Origin: Neobittarella massiliensis (ex Bilen et al. 2018) | GTDB taxonomy: Bacteria; Bacillota; Clostridia; Oscillospirales; Ruminococcaceae | Direction: 5' to 3' | DNA: 64,000 nt | Assembly: GCF_900289145.1 (NCBI RefSeq) | Contig: NZ_OKQO01000001.1 | Span: 248,001 to 312,000, forward strand | In this document: positions 54,566 through 61,888 of the stretch, one piece after another | How the letters are laid out: each line of letters starts with the position of its first letter | Position numbering within the stretch: position 1 is the first letter of the stretch | Translations under genes and position numbers: made by a program | The notes under the pieces: model-generated | The model's database searches: none | What the model was told of the DNA's origin: nothing | Seen by the model: the letters and a program-made list of their open reading frames with translations, nothing else

Positions 54566-54646
54566 TCGTAATACACATATGGTACCGTTTTTTGCCCGCC
54601 TTTGCAAGGCGGGGCCGAGAGACGCGATAGAAAGGACGGATAAACT

Positions 54647-55561
54647 GTGGCGATTTCACCAGCAGATATCAAACGGGTAAAAGGTGAGGGGTTTTTGCTC
54701 AACCGCGGCACCGAGGAATTTTCTGCCCGCATCATCACCGAAAACGGCGTGCTCACCGCCGCGCAGATGCAGAACCTCAGCCAGGCAGCACACGAGTTCG
54801 GCAACGGCAACATCAGCTTTACCACCCGCCTGACGGTGGAACTGCCCGGTATCCACTACCGCGATATCGAGTCCTTTAAGGCCTTTGTGGCCCGGGAGGG
54901 GATGGTCACCGGCGGCACCGGCGCCAAGGTGCGCCCGGTGGTGGCCTGTAAGGGGACTACCTGTGTGTTTGGCCTCTACGACACGCAGCAGATGGCGGCC
55001 GATATCCACCATCGTTTTTACGTGGGCTACGGCAGTGTGGCGCTGCCCCACAAGTTTAAGATCGCCGTGGGCGGCTGCCCCAACAACTGTATGAAGCCCG
55101 ATCTAAACGATATTGGCATCGTCGGGCAAAAGGTACCCCAGTACCTGGGGGAACAGTGCCGTCAGTGCAAGCAGTGCGCCGTTGAGACAAACTGCCCCAT
55201 GCAGGCCGCCAGTTACCGGGATGAGCTGTTGCAGCTGGACGAGGAGATCTGCAACAACTGCGGCCGCTGCGTTAAGGGGTGCCCCTTTGGCGCCGTGGCC
55301 GATAACGAGACCATGTACCGCATCTACATAGGCGGCCGCTGGGGCAAAAAAGTGCGTATCGGCGACCAGCTGCCCCGGCTGTACACCCGTGACGAGGCCA
55401 TGGATATGGTGGAAAAGGCGATCTTGCTGTTTAAAAAAGAGGGCCAGCCAGGCGAGCGCTTTGGCATGATGATCGACCGCCTGGGCACCGACTGGGTCCA
55501 GCAGCAGTTAGAGGGAGATGCGCTGCTGGCGCAAAAAGAAAAGATACTCGCCGCGCAGTAG
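54647..55561 (+). CDS. small siroheme sulfite/nitrite reductase-like protein with ferredoxin domain
   Basis: A 304-residue protein, about half the length of classical sulfite reductases. The siroheme-[4Fe-4S] ligands are readable as Cys101-x4-Cys106 and Cys144-x3-Cys148. Two inserted or appended iron-sulfur motifs follow: Cys171/174/177/183 and the standard Cys202/205/208/212. This matches the single-subunit dissimilatory-type low-molecular-weight reductases and AsrC-like proteins of anaerobes. It would reduce sulfite (or nitrite) with electrons from ferredoxin or similar. The first ferredoxin motif has five residues before its last Cys instead of three. GTG start at 54647 behind GAAAGGACGG. 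Probably controlled by the divergent LysR. Confidence 0.87.
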   Translation: MAISPADIKRVKGEGFLLNRGTEEFSARIITENGVLTAAQMQNLSQAAHEFGNGNISFTTRLTVELPGIHYRDIESFKAFVAREGMVTGGTGAKVRPVVACKGTTCVFGLYDTQQMAADIHHRFYVGYGSVALPHKFKIAVGGCPNNCMKPDLNDIGIVGQKVPQYLGEQCRQCKQCAVETNCPMQAASYRDELLQLDEEICNNCGRCVKGCPFGAVADNETMYRIYIGGRWGKKVRIGDQLPRLYTRDEAMDMVEKAILLFKKEGQPGERFGMMIDRLGTDWVQQQLEGDALLAQKEKILAAQ

Positions 55562-55573
55562 CGGCGAGAGATA

Positions 55574-55617
55574 AAAAGACAGCCGCGGCCGAGAACATTT
55601 GGCGGCGGCTGTTTTTC
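55574..55617 (+). terminator. terminator of the sulfite reductase gene
   Basis: ACAGCCGC...GCGGCTGT hairpin followed by TTTTT. Confidence 0.82.
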
Positions 55618-55638
55618 TGTGCGGCCGTCTGGGCGTGT

Positions 55639-55698
55639 GCCGGTACAGGCCGGTGCAGGACGGTGCTGGCTAGTGCGGGCCGGTGCGGGCCGGTGCAG
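55639..55698. repeat. tandem repeat, six 10-bp copies
   Basis: Six contiguous degenerate copies of GCCGGTGCAG, ending 2 bases before the -35 of the next gene's promoter. Confidence 0.8.
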
Positions 55699-55699
55699 T

Positions 55700-55728
55700 T
55701 TGGTAAAATAAAAAAGCTGTGGTATAAT
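55700..55728 (+). promoter_or_regulatory. sigma-A promoter of the 55828 gene
   Basis: TTGGTA (55700-55705), 17 bases, consensus TATAAT (55723-55728). It abuts the 10-bp tandem repeat. Confidence 0.78.
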
Positions 55729-55827
55729 GGCGGCAGGGAGCGGGCCCCGGCTGCCATCTCGGCAGCCTAATAGCGGGCATTCGGGCCGCGGTGGCCCGCC
55801 CATTACGACTTAGGAGGAACACGTTTT

Positions 55828-56322
55828 ATGACCTGTAAAAATTGTGGCAACGAGATCGCACCGGGCAGCCTGTTTTGCACCGTTTGCGGTGTGCCGGTAG
55901 ATACCGCCCAGGCAGAGGTGCAGCAACCGGCCCCCGAGGCTCCGGCCGCCGGCCCGCAGCCAGCTTATCAGCAGGTGCCGCCCCAGGGCCCACAGCCGGG
56001 CTATCAGGGCGCTCCGTACGGCACCCCTGCCCCGGGATACCCCATAAAGCCCAAACGCGGTGCATTCGACTTTAAAGGCGGACCTATCTTCGAGTGCCCG
56101 GCAGTGCGCTTTGTCTTGCAGGCGCTCAGCTTTGTTGTGCCGCCGGTGCTGCTGGTGGTGGCGCTGATGCTGCGCACCGCCGAGGAGGGCAAACACCGCG
56201 ACTTGGCCGATAGGATGATCAAGTGGGCGACTATCGGCTCGATGGTGTTGGCGGTCCTCTTTGTGATCAGCGGTATTGGCGGGATCTTTGGCTTTTTGCG
56301 CTCGGCCTGGTACTTCTATTAA
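55828..56322 (+). CDS. zinc-ribbon membrane protein with Pro/Gln-rich linker
   Basis: A 164-residue protein. An N-terminal zinc ribbon (CKNCG...FCTVCG, residues 3-21) is followed by a Pro/Gln/Ala/Tyr-rich linker (about 28-75) and two hydrophobic helices (about 100-115 and 132-155). This layout is common and functionally unassigned in Clostridia. The ATG at 55828 lies 13 bases after AGGAGG, which is slightly long. The gene has its own consensus promoter with a six-copy tandem repeat immediately upstream. Confidence 0.78.
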   Translation: MTCKNCGNEIAPGSLFCTVCGVPVDTAQAEVQQPAPEAPAAGPQPAYQQVPPQGPQPGYQGAPYGTPAPGYPIKPKRGAFDFKGGPIFECPAVRFVLQALSFVVPPVLLVVALMLRTAEEGKHRDLADRMIKWATIGSMVLAVLFVISGIGGIFGFLRSAWYFY

Positions 56323-56479
56323 GATCAGGCGATGCCCGGCGCACAGATTGTAAAAGCGACACTGCCCTATTGCGGGCAGTAAAACTAAAAAGGCCAGCAT
56401 CGGTGCAGACGACCTGTACCGAGCTGGCTTTTTTTGTGTGGGACGGCGCTGCGGGCTGCCCTGTGGGGGAGGAGAGAAC

Positions 56480-57250
56480 ATGCAACACGATATAGAGCCG
56501 GTGGACAAGATCGGTTCGATGGCGCTCATTCATCAGGAGGAGAGCGACATCGACTGCAATGTGTTCAGACACATTGGGCGCGAACTGCGCCCGGGCATGA
56601 TCTGGGCCAACTCTGGGGTGGCCCAGATCGGACGGCTAAATTATATCAAGCGTACCGGTCATGCCCTAGGGGAGCCAAGCAGCGCCGTGATGACCGATTA
56701 CTCGACCCAGGGACAGGCGATCTTGATGGAGAAGTACTGGTGCTACATCCCGTCAAAATATTCAGTGCGGCAGCTGCTGGTGTCGCACACCCATTTTAAC
56801 GACGCCGAAAAGCGCGCGTACATCCACACATCCACCAGTTTTTGACGCGCTGTACGGGCAGGGGAGCCGTACCCATCATCAACTGTAACGACACGGCCTG
56901 TTTTGGGGAGAACCGCCGCTGGGAGCTAAAGCAGCTGCGCAGAAGCGTCCAACAGCAGGTGGTAGCGTGCATCGACAACGACGAGACCGCCGCTGTCATC
57001 GCCGCGCTGGTCCACCCCCGCTATCTGCTGATCTTTACTTCGGTAGAGGGCTAAGACGCCGATGAGATGATGGCAGCTGCCGGCAGGCTGCACGATGCAG
57101 GACCACTGTATTGGTGACAGCCACGCCGGCGCCAGCGCCGAACTGGAATTTTTGAAAGAGCCCATCCGTCAGGGGGCGACGGTGCTGACCGCCAACTCTC
57201 GGTACCGCATCGCCGATGTGTTGGCCGGGCGCTGGCCGCGCACAGCTTTT
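56480..57250 (+). pseudogene. amino-acid-kinase-family protein, frameshifted
   Basis: Three consecutive frames together encode one amino-acid-kinase-fold protein (glutamate 5-kinase/uridylate kinase relatives). The first runs from ATG 56480 (behind GGGGGAGGAG) and reads DKIGSMALIHQEESDIDCNVF and LRPGMIWANSGVAQIGRLNYIKRTG, stopping at 56845. The next continues as GRGAVPIINCNDTACFGENR and ACIDNDETAAVIAALVHPRY, meeting TAA at 57052. The third gives CIGDSHAGASAELEFLKEPI and TANSRYRIADVLAGRW. One deletion near 56820, the TAA and a second shift near 57105 break it. It ends against the convergent DeoR gene. Confidence 0.75.
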
Positions 57251-57281
57251 GGGTATGGCCCTACATTTTTATGTACAGTGC

Positions 57282-58115
57282 CTATGTATCCAGCGGTGCG
57301 TAGTAGACCGGCAGCCCCAGGCTGGAGAGCATTTGCCGTTGGCTCTCGTCACAGCCGTCGTCGGTCACGATGCAGTCGATCTGGTCGATGCTGCAGACCT
57401 TGTAAAAGCAGCTCTTGCCGATCTTGCTGTGGTCGCACAGCAACACCACTTTGTCGGCCGAGTTCACCATGGCCCGCTTGACCATCAGCCGATGGGTGGA
57501 GAGCGAGGAGATGTTGACGGTGATATCGCCGCGGTCGTTTATCCCGTTGGCACCTAAAAACAGGTGTTGTACGTGGATATTGCGGTAATACTCCAGCGAA
57601 GAAGGCACATCGAAAGAATCGATCTCCCGGTTGTATACCCCGCCGGGCAGGTGCAACCGAATATGACCGGCACGGGCCAGCAGCCCGGCAGTCACCAGCG
57701 AGTTGGTCACCACATCCAGCGGCAGTCCGCGCTGTACCAGGTAACTTGCCAATGCGTAGCTGCTGCCGCCCAGATCTAGCAGCAGCATCTGGTCGGGGCG
57801 TACAAAGGTGTCAGCGGCAAAACGGGCGATCGCCTCTTTTTCGGCCAGATTCTGTTTCATGTATACCGACGGCATGGCCAGAGTAGCCGGGGTTATGTGG
57901 ATACAGCAGGCCCCGCCAAAGGTGCGCCGCAGCAGACCATCGTGTTCCATCTGTCGCAGATCGTTGCGCATGGTGGCCTCGCTGCAGCCGCACTGCTGCT
58001 GCAGCTCGCGGCAGGACATATGACTGTTTTCCTGCAGCAGGGACAGTATCTTCTGCTGTCGCCGCTGCTTTTTGCCCAGCGGGGCGGCAGACTGCATGTC
58101 GTTTTTGTCCATCAT
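57282..58115 (-). CDS. DeoR/GlpR-family transcriptional regulator
   Basis: A 277-residue DeoR-family repressor. The N-terminal helix-turn-helix reads RRQQKILSLLQENSHMSCRELQQQCGCSEATMRNDLRQMEHDGLLRRTFGG. A DeoRC sensor domain of the ISOCOT fold follows (LLLDLGGSSYALASYL and VVLLCDHSKIGK), which normally senses a phosphosugar. It is divergent from a BMP-family binding lipoprotein gene. Three TTATC...GATAA dyads lie between them, so it probably represses both. ATG at 58115 or 58112. Confidence 0.92.
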   Translation of the reverse strand: MMDKNDMQSAAPLGKKQRRQQKILSLLQENSHMSCRELQQQCGCSEATMRNDLRQMEHDGLLRRTFGGACCIHITPATLAMPSVYMKQNLAEKEAIARFAADTFVRPDQMLLLDLGGSSYALASYLVQRGLPLDVVTNSLVTAGLLARAGHIRLHLPGGVYNREIDSFDVPSSLEYYRNIHVQHLFLGANGINDRGDITVNISSLSTHRLMVKRAMVNSADKVVLLCDHSKIGKSCFYKVCSIDQIDCIVTDDGCDESQRQMLSSLGLPVYYAPLDT

Positions 58116-58181
58116 GAGAAAATCCTTTTTCCTTGTATTATGATAGAGACAACCGTGTTTGTCAAGCGATCATCTCAATAA

Positions 58182-58334
58182 TTATCAAACTCGATAAATT
58201 TGTATGTGCAATCTTGCAAAACAATATAAAATAAAACTATAATTATCGGAGAACAGCAAGATAAATGATTGACTATGCACAATATTTTGTTATGATGGGG
58301 ACAGAGGAAGAGGAAAGTTATCGAGTGGTGATAA
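58182..58334. promoter_or_regulatory. DeoR operator cluster with BMP-lipoprotein promoter
   Basis: Dyads TTATC/GATAA occur at 58182-58197, 58243-58264 and 58318-58334. Between them sits TTGACT (58269-58274), 16 bases, TATGAT (58291-58296), a plus-strand promoter. The last dyad lies just downstream of the expected start site, a repressing position. Confidence 0.6.
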
Positions 58335-58374
58335 TTTTCTCCCACACAGAGTGTACAGAGGAGGTAACATCTGT

Positions 58375-59460
58375 ATGAAAAAGCTGACCGCGCTGCTCCT
58401 GGCGTCGTCTATGCTGCTCACCGCTGCCCTGACCGGTTGTGGTGACAGTGACGATGGGGGCGACAGTAAGAAATCCGAGATCAAATCGATCGTTTACGTG
58501 ACCAGCAACCTGGGTGACAAATCTTTTGCCGACATCTCGTGGAAAGGTGTGCAGGAGGCTGGCGAGGAGCTGGATATCGATGTAAAGGTCATCGAGTACG
58601 GCACCGACTCCAAGTCGAAGATGGAGCCCACCCTGATGGATGCGGCCGATACCTATGATCTGGTGCTCTTTTCACAGGGCGAGATGCTGGAGATCCTTGA
58701 AAAACACGCCGAGGAGTACCCCACCAAACGCTTTATTGCCTATGATATCGATCCCAACTACGACAACAAGCTCTCGAACTGTTTCTGCATCAACTACGTG
58801 CAGAGCGAAGGCGAGTACCTGGCCGGTGCGCTGGCTATGAAAATGTCTCAGTCGAAAGTCATCGGCTTTGTGGGCGGCGCTGACGGCGTGCTCATCGGCG
58901 ACTTTATGGTCGGCTATATCCAGGGCGCTCAGAGCGTAGAGCCCTCCGGAAAAGTGGCGGTCTCGTTTATCGGCAACTACACCGATGCACCCAAGGCCAA
59001 AGAGCTCTCGAACGTACAGATCAACACCAACAAGGCCGATGTGGTCCACCAGGTGGCTGCCGGCGCCGGCTTGGGCGTATTCCAGGCCTGTCAGGATGCC
59101 GGCTGCTGGGCACTGGGCGTAGATGCCGACCAGCGCGAGTACTTTATCGACTCGGATCCTGAACTGGCCAAAGTCATCCTCACCTCGATGACCAAGCGCA
59201 ATGATATCGCCTTAAAAGAGGCGATCACGCTGGCGGTAAAGGGGGAACTGCCTTTTGGTACGCTGGAAAAATGGGGCGTCAAAAAAGGAGTTGTGGCCCT
59301 GGCTGAAAACGACTACTACAAAGAGCAGGTCCCGGCGGATGTGCAGACTTATATAGACGAGCAGCGCCAGAAGATCGCCGACGGCGAGATCAAGGTACAG
59401 AGCGCCTACGGCATGGAACAGGAAGAGCTCAACTCTATCCGCAACAACGCCAAACCCTAG
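58375..59460 (+). CDS. BMP/PnrA-family substrate-binding lipoprotein
   Basis: A 361-residue lipoprotein. A signal peptide ends in a lipobox TALTGC (about Cys22). The mature part follows the basic membrane protein (PnrA/Med) fold: VYVTSNLGDKSFADISWKGVQEA, YDLVLFSQGEML, VIGFVGGADGVLIGDFMVGYIQGA and WALGVDADQREYF. PnrA-type proteins bind purine nucleosides for ABC import. No ATPase or permease gene follows (a terminator does), so the transporter must be encoded elsewhere, or the protein is a sensor. The ATG at 58375 follows AGAGGAGG. Likely controlled by the divergent DeoR. Confidence 0.9.
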   Translation: MKKLTALLLASSMLLTAALTGCGDSDDGGDSKKSEIKSIVYVTSNLGDKSFADISWKGVQEAGEELDIDVKVIEYGTDSKSKMEPTLMDAADTYDLVLFSQGEMLEILEKHAEEYPTKRFIAYDIDPNYDNKLSNCFCINYVQSEGEYLAGALAMKMSQSKVIGFVGGADGVLIGDFMVGYIQGAQSVEPSGKVAVSFIGNYTDAPKAKELSNVQINTNKADVVHQVAAGAGLGVFQACQDAGCWALGVDADQREYFIDSDPELAKVILTSMTKRNDIALKEAITLAVKGELPFGTLEKWGVKKGVVALAENDYYKEQVPADVQTYIDEQRQKIADGEIKVQSAYGMEQEELNSIRNNAKP

Positions 59461-59513
59461 TGTATGACCCGGCAACCGTGCCGTGAAGTTTTTTGACATC
59501 TCTCCTACTCTAC

Positions 59514-59562
59514 AAAAGGCGGGGAGGGCAGCTCTACCTGAGCTGCCCTCCCCGCCTTTTTA
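59514..59562. terminator. bidirectional terminator
   Basis: A 20-bp stem, AAAGGCGGGGAGGGCAGCTC with its complement, flanked by A and T runs. It serves the BMP gene (+) and the PAP2 gene (-). Confidence 0.93.
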
Positions 59563-59594
59563 TGCTGTTTATTTCAGGAGAAGATGTGGCCGTT

Positions 59595-60167
59595 TTACGG
59601 GACCAGCCGGTAAAAACCCATAAAGCCGTGACCGTGCCACACATAGGCCTGCAACAGCAATACGGTCAAAACTGCCACGCCGATACCCAGCACCAGCCCG
59701 GCCAACACGTCGCTGGGGTAGTGTACAAACAGATACAGTCGCGAGAAGGCGATGACAGCCGCCACTGCCCCGGCAATGAGACCCAGCCGGTAGTCGGCCA
59801 TAAACAGTACCGTGGCCGCGGCAAAAGAAGACAGCGTGTGGCAGGAGGGAAAGCTGCTGTCTTGTGGAGGGGCGATGTGCAGTACCTTGCGGGCCAACGC
59901 CACGTAGGGCCGGGTGCGCCCCACCGCCAGCTTGATGGCCACATTGCCGATGAGAAGCCCCAGCACCAGTGCCGCCAGGATCGTATAGCCCACTCGCCGC
60001 CAGCCGGGGATGGCCAGCAGCGCCGCGCTGACGCCCAGCCACAAGAGCCCGCCGTTGCCCAGCATCGAGGCCCCCACCATCAGCGGCGTCCAGATGGGCC
60101 GCCGGCACTTCTCCTGTATGAAGTACAGGATGGCCACGTCGTAGTGATACAGCTTTTTGCGCAGCAC
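59595..60167 (-). CDS. PAP2-family membrane phosphatase
   Basis: A 190-residue membrane phosphatase of the undecaprenyl-pyrophosphate/phosphatidic-acid phosphatase type. The three motifs are readable: KLAVGRTRPY, SSFPSCHTLSS (Cys in place of the more usual Gly before His) and SRLYLFVHYPSDVLAG. Five to six hydrophobic helices. The start is GTG at 60167, seven bases after AGGAGG; an earlier GTG at 60173 is too close to that site. Substrate unknown; recycling of a polyprenyl carrier is plausible. Confidence 0.88.
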   Translation of the reverse strand: MLRKKLYHYDVAILYFIQEKCRRPIWTPLMVGASMLGNGGLLWLGVSAALLAIPGWRRVGYTILAALVLGLLIGNVAIKLAVGRTRPYVALARKVLHIAPPQDSSFPSCHTLSSFAAATVLFMADYRLGLIAGAVAAVIAFSRLYLFVHYPSDVLAGLVLGIGVAVLTVLLLQAYVWHGHGFMGFYRLVP

Positions 60168-60233
60168 CGCCACACCTCCTTATCAGTCGTCTCTTTTCAA
60201 ATGCCTTTAAACGCGGTCCCAGTATTCAGGGGG

Positions 60234-60283
60234 CAAAAAAGGCCCGCAGAGAGCCACTGCACACAGTGGTCCCACCGGGCCTT
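60234..60283 (-). terminator. terminator of the 60297 lipoprotein gene
   Basis: Minus strand AAAGGCCCG pairs with CGGGCCTTT over a long, internally paired loop (CCACTGTGTGCAGTGG) and is followed by TTTTTT. Confidence 0.8.
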
Positions 60284-60296
60284 TGCCGCAAGATAT

Positions 60297-60935
60297 TTAC
60301 AGTACCGATTCCAGATTGCAGGTGTACAGGGCATTTACTTCGTCCAGACACTCGCTCACATCTACATTGTAGTCCTCGCCCACTTTGACCACTTTGAAAG
60401 TCAACTTATAGCTGGTCTTTTTGTCGCAGTCCTCGTACACTTTTAAAAAGGCCTCGTTTATCTCCTCCTCCGACAGGTGGGATGTGCTCTCGCCGGCCGC
60501 GCCAGCAGAGGAGCTGGCGGCGCTGGAAGTTTCGTCGGTGGGGGCGCTCTGGCCGCTGTCGCTGCTCACACCATCACTGGGCTGCTGGCTCTCTGCATCC
60601 AGCTGACGGGCCACCTCTTCCTGATGGGCGTCGAGCAGATCAAAAAAAGTGATGCTGGCCTCGACGGTGTAGGTATCGGTGCCGGTCTCGGTGGAACTCA
60701 AGATCTTGATCTTGGCCTTTTTGCGCTTTTTCTCGATAACTTGGCGGGCAAAGCCAAAGTCGATATCGCGGGTGGTGTAGCCATCAGCTACCCGCATCAG
60801 CTCGGTATTGCCATCGCGCACTGCCTCTAAATACGTCTTGACAGCGTCTTCCTGCGGGGTGGGGGCCTCGCACCCCACAAATACGGTCAGCGCCATCACG
60901 GCAGTCAAAACAAGTGCGGTCCATTTTTTCAGCAT
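60297..60935 (-). CDS. lipoprotein with serine-rich insert, DUF5105-like
   Basis: A 212-residue lipoprotein. The lipobox VFVGC gives lipidated Cys22. The mature part begins PQEDAVKTYLEAVRDGN, a pattern shared with the lipoprotein at 1750. A disordered Ser/Ala/Gly/Gln-rich insert (about residues 117-150) interrupts the domain, which resumes at LSEEEINEAFLKVYEDC. Function unknown. ATG at 60935 behind AAAAGGATG. Confidence 0.75.
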   Translation of the reverse strand: MLKKWTALVLTAVMALTVFVGCEAPTPQEDAVKTYLEAVRDGNTELMRVADGYTTRDIDFGFARQVIEKKRKKAKIKILSSTETGTDTYTVEASITFFDLLDAHQEEVARQLDAESQQPSDGVSSDSGQSAPTDETSSAASSSAGAAGESTSHLSEEEINEAFLKVYEDCDKKTSYKLTFKVVKVGEDYNVDVSECLDEVNALYTCNLESVL

Positions 60936-61199
60936 AAGGTGTCCATCCTTTTAATGTGTGTAAATAAGTCTATTATCAATAATATTAACATGATGCGGTG
61001 GAAAATGCAAACACAAGAGGTTAAATTTTCGCATGTCGGTGCAGTTTTTTGGTAATTTGGCACATTGACCGGCACGGCGGAAAAACGGGTGAAAAACTGC
61101 TTGTCAACCGGCGGCAAATCCCGTATCATTAAAGAGAAGAGCGCGCCTGTCATTTGGGCTGCACACACTGTGATTACGCATTTTTTGGAGGAGACGCCC

Positions 61200-61823
61200 A
61201 TGTCTGAATTTATGTCTTACGATCCCTGGAAAAATATCACCACCAGAAACGGCCTGCCCGGCGACGAAGTCGTGTCGGGCCTGCAAAAATCCATCCGCCG
61301 CGGCAACGCCGAAAAAGCCATTGAGATGGCCTACGAGATGTACATTACCAGCCCGCAGTTTTTAGAGAAGCTCTGGCGGCGGCTGCAGGTCATCGCGGTG
61401 GAAGATATCGGCTTTGGCAATGTAAACGCCCCGGTGGTCGTGCGGGCGCTGCGGCAGATCGCATCGGAGTTCCCGTACTCCGACGGCGACCAGCCCATCT
61501 TTTTTATGCACGCGATCCGCTTTTTGTGCGGCTGCGCCAAAGAGCGCTCCACCGACTGCCTGAAGAACATCGTCATCAAAAAATTCGAGCACGGCTACCA
61601 GCCCGAGGTGCCCGATTATGCCTATGATGTGCACACCGACAAGGGGCGGGCTATGGGCCGCGACGTGCTGCATTTCTTAAACGAGGCCAGCCGGGTGACG
61701 CCGGTGATGGAGGGCTATGACGACACCTATCGCCAGCAGCTCATCGAAGTCATCGAAAAAGAGCAGGACGGCCAGCTGCCGGTAGTGGATGGCGCCTTTA
61801 GCTATAACGTCTGGCAGTACTGA
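61200..61823 (+). CDS. stand-alone MgsA/RarA C-terminal-domain protein
   Basis: A 207-residue protein resembling the C-terminal (tetramerisation) region of the MgsA/RarA/WRNIP1 AAA+ ATPases (MgsA_C). Matching segments are LQKSIRRGNAEKAIEMAYEM, RRLQVIAVEDIGFGN and PIFFMHAIRFLCGCAKERSTD. No AAA+ domain or Walker motif is present, so it is not a helicase loader on its own. Such short forms are found in Clostridia; the function is unknown and may involve oligomerising with full-length RarA. The ATG at 61200 follows TTGGAGGAG; the N-terminal extension upstream is not family-like. Confidence 0.78.
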   Translation: MSEFMSYDPWKNITTRNGLPGDEVVSGLQKSIRRGNAEKAIEMAYEMYITSPQFLEKLWRRLQVIAVEDIGFGNVNAPVVVRALRQIASEFPYSDGDQPIFFMHAIRFLCGCAKERSTDCLKNIVIKKFEHGYQPEVPDYAYDVHTDKGRAMGRDVLHFLNEASRVTPVMEGYDDTYRQQLIEVIEKEQDGQLPVVDGAFSYNVWQY

Positions 61824-61832
61824 TACGAACAC

Positions 61833-61875
61833 CAAAAAAGAGCGCCTGCCCACTGTGGGCAGGCGCTCTTTTTTG
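61833..61875. terminator. bidirectional terminator
   Basis: AAAAAAGAGCGCCTGCCCA pairs with its exact complement around CTG. Confidence 0.93.
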
Positions 61876-61888
61876 GCAATAAATTTTA

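Noticed and set aside
55639-55698. Six-copy repeat considered as a CRISPR array
   Set aside because: Units are only 10 bp and contiguous, with no spacers and no cas genes nearby.
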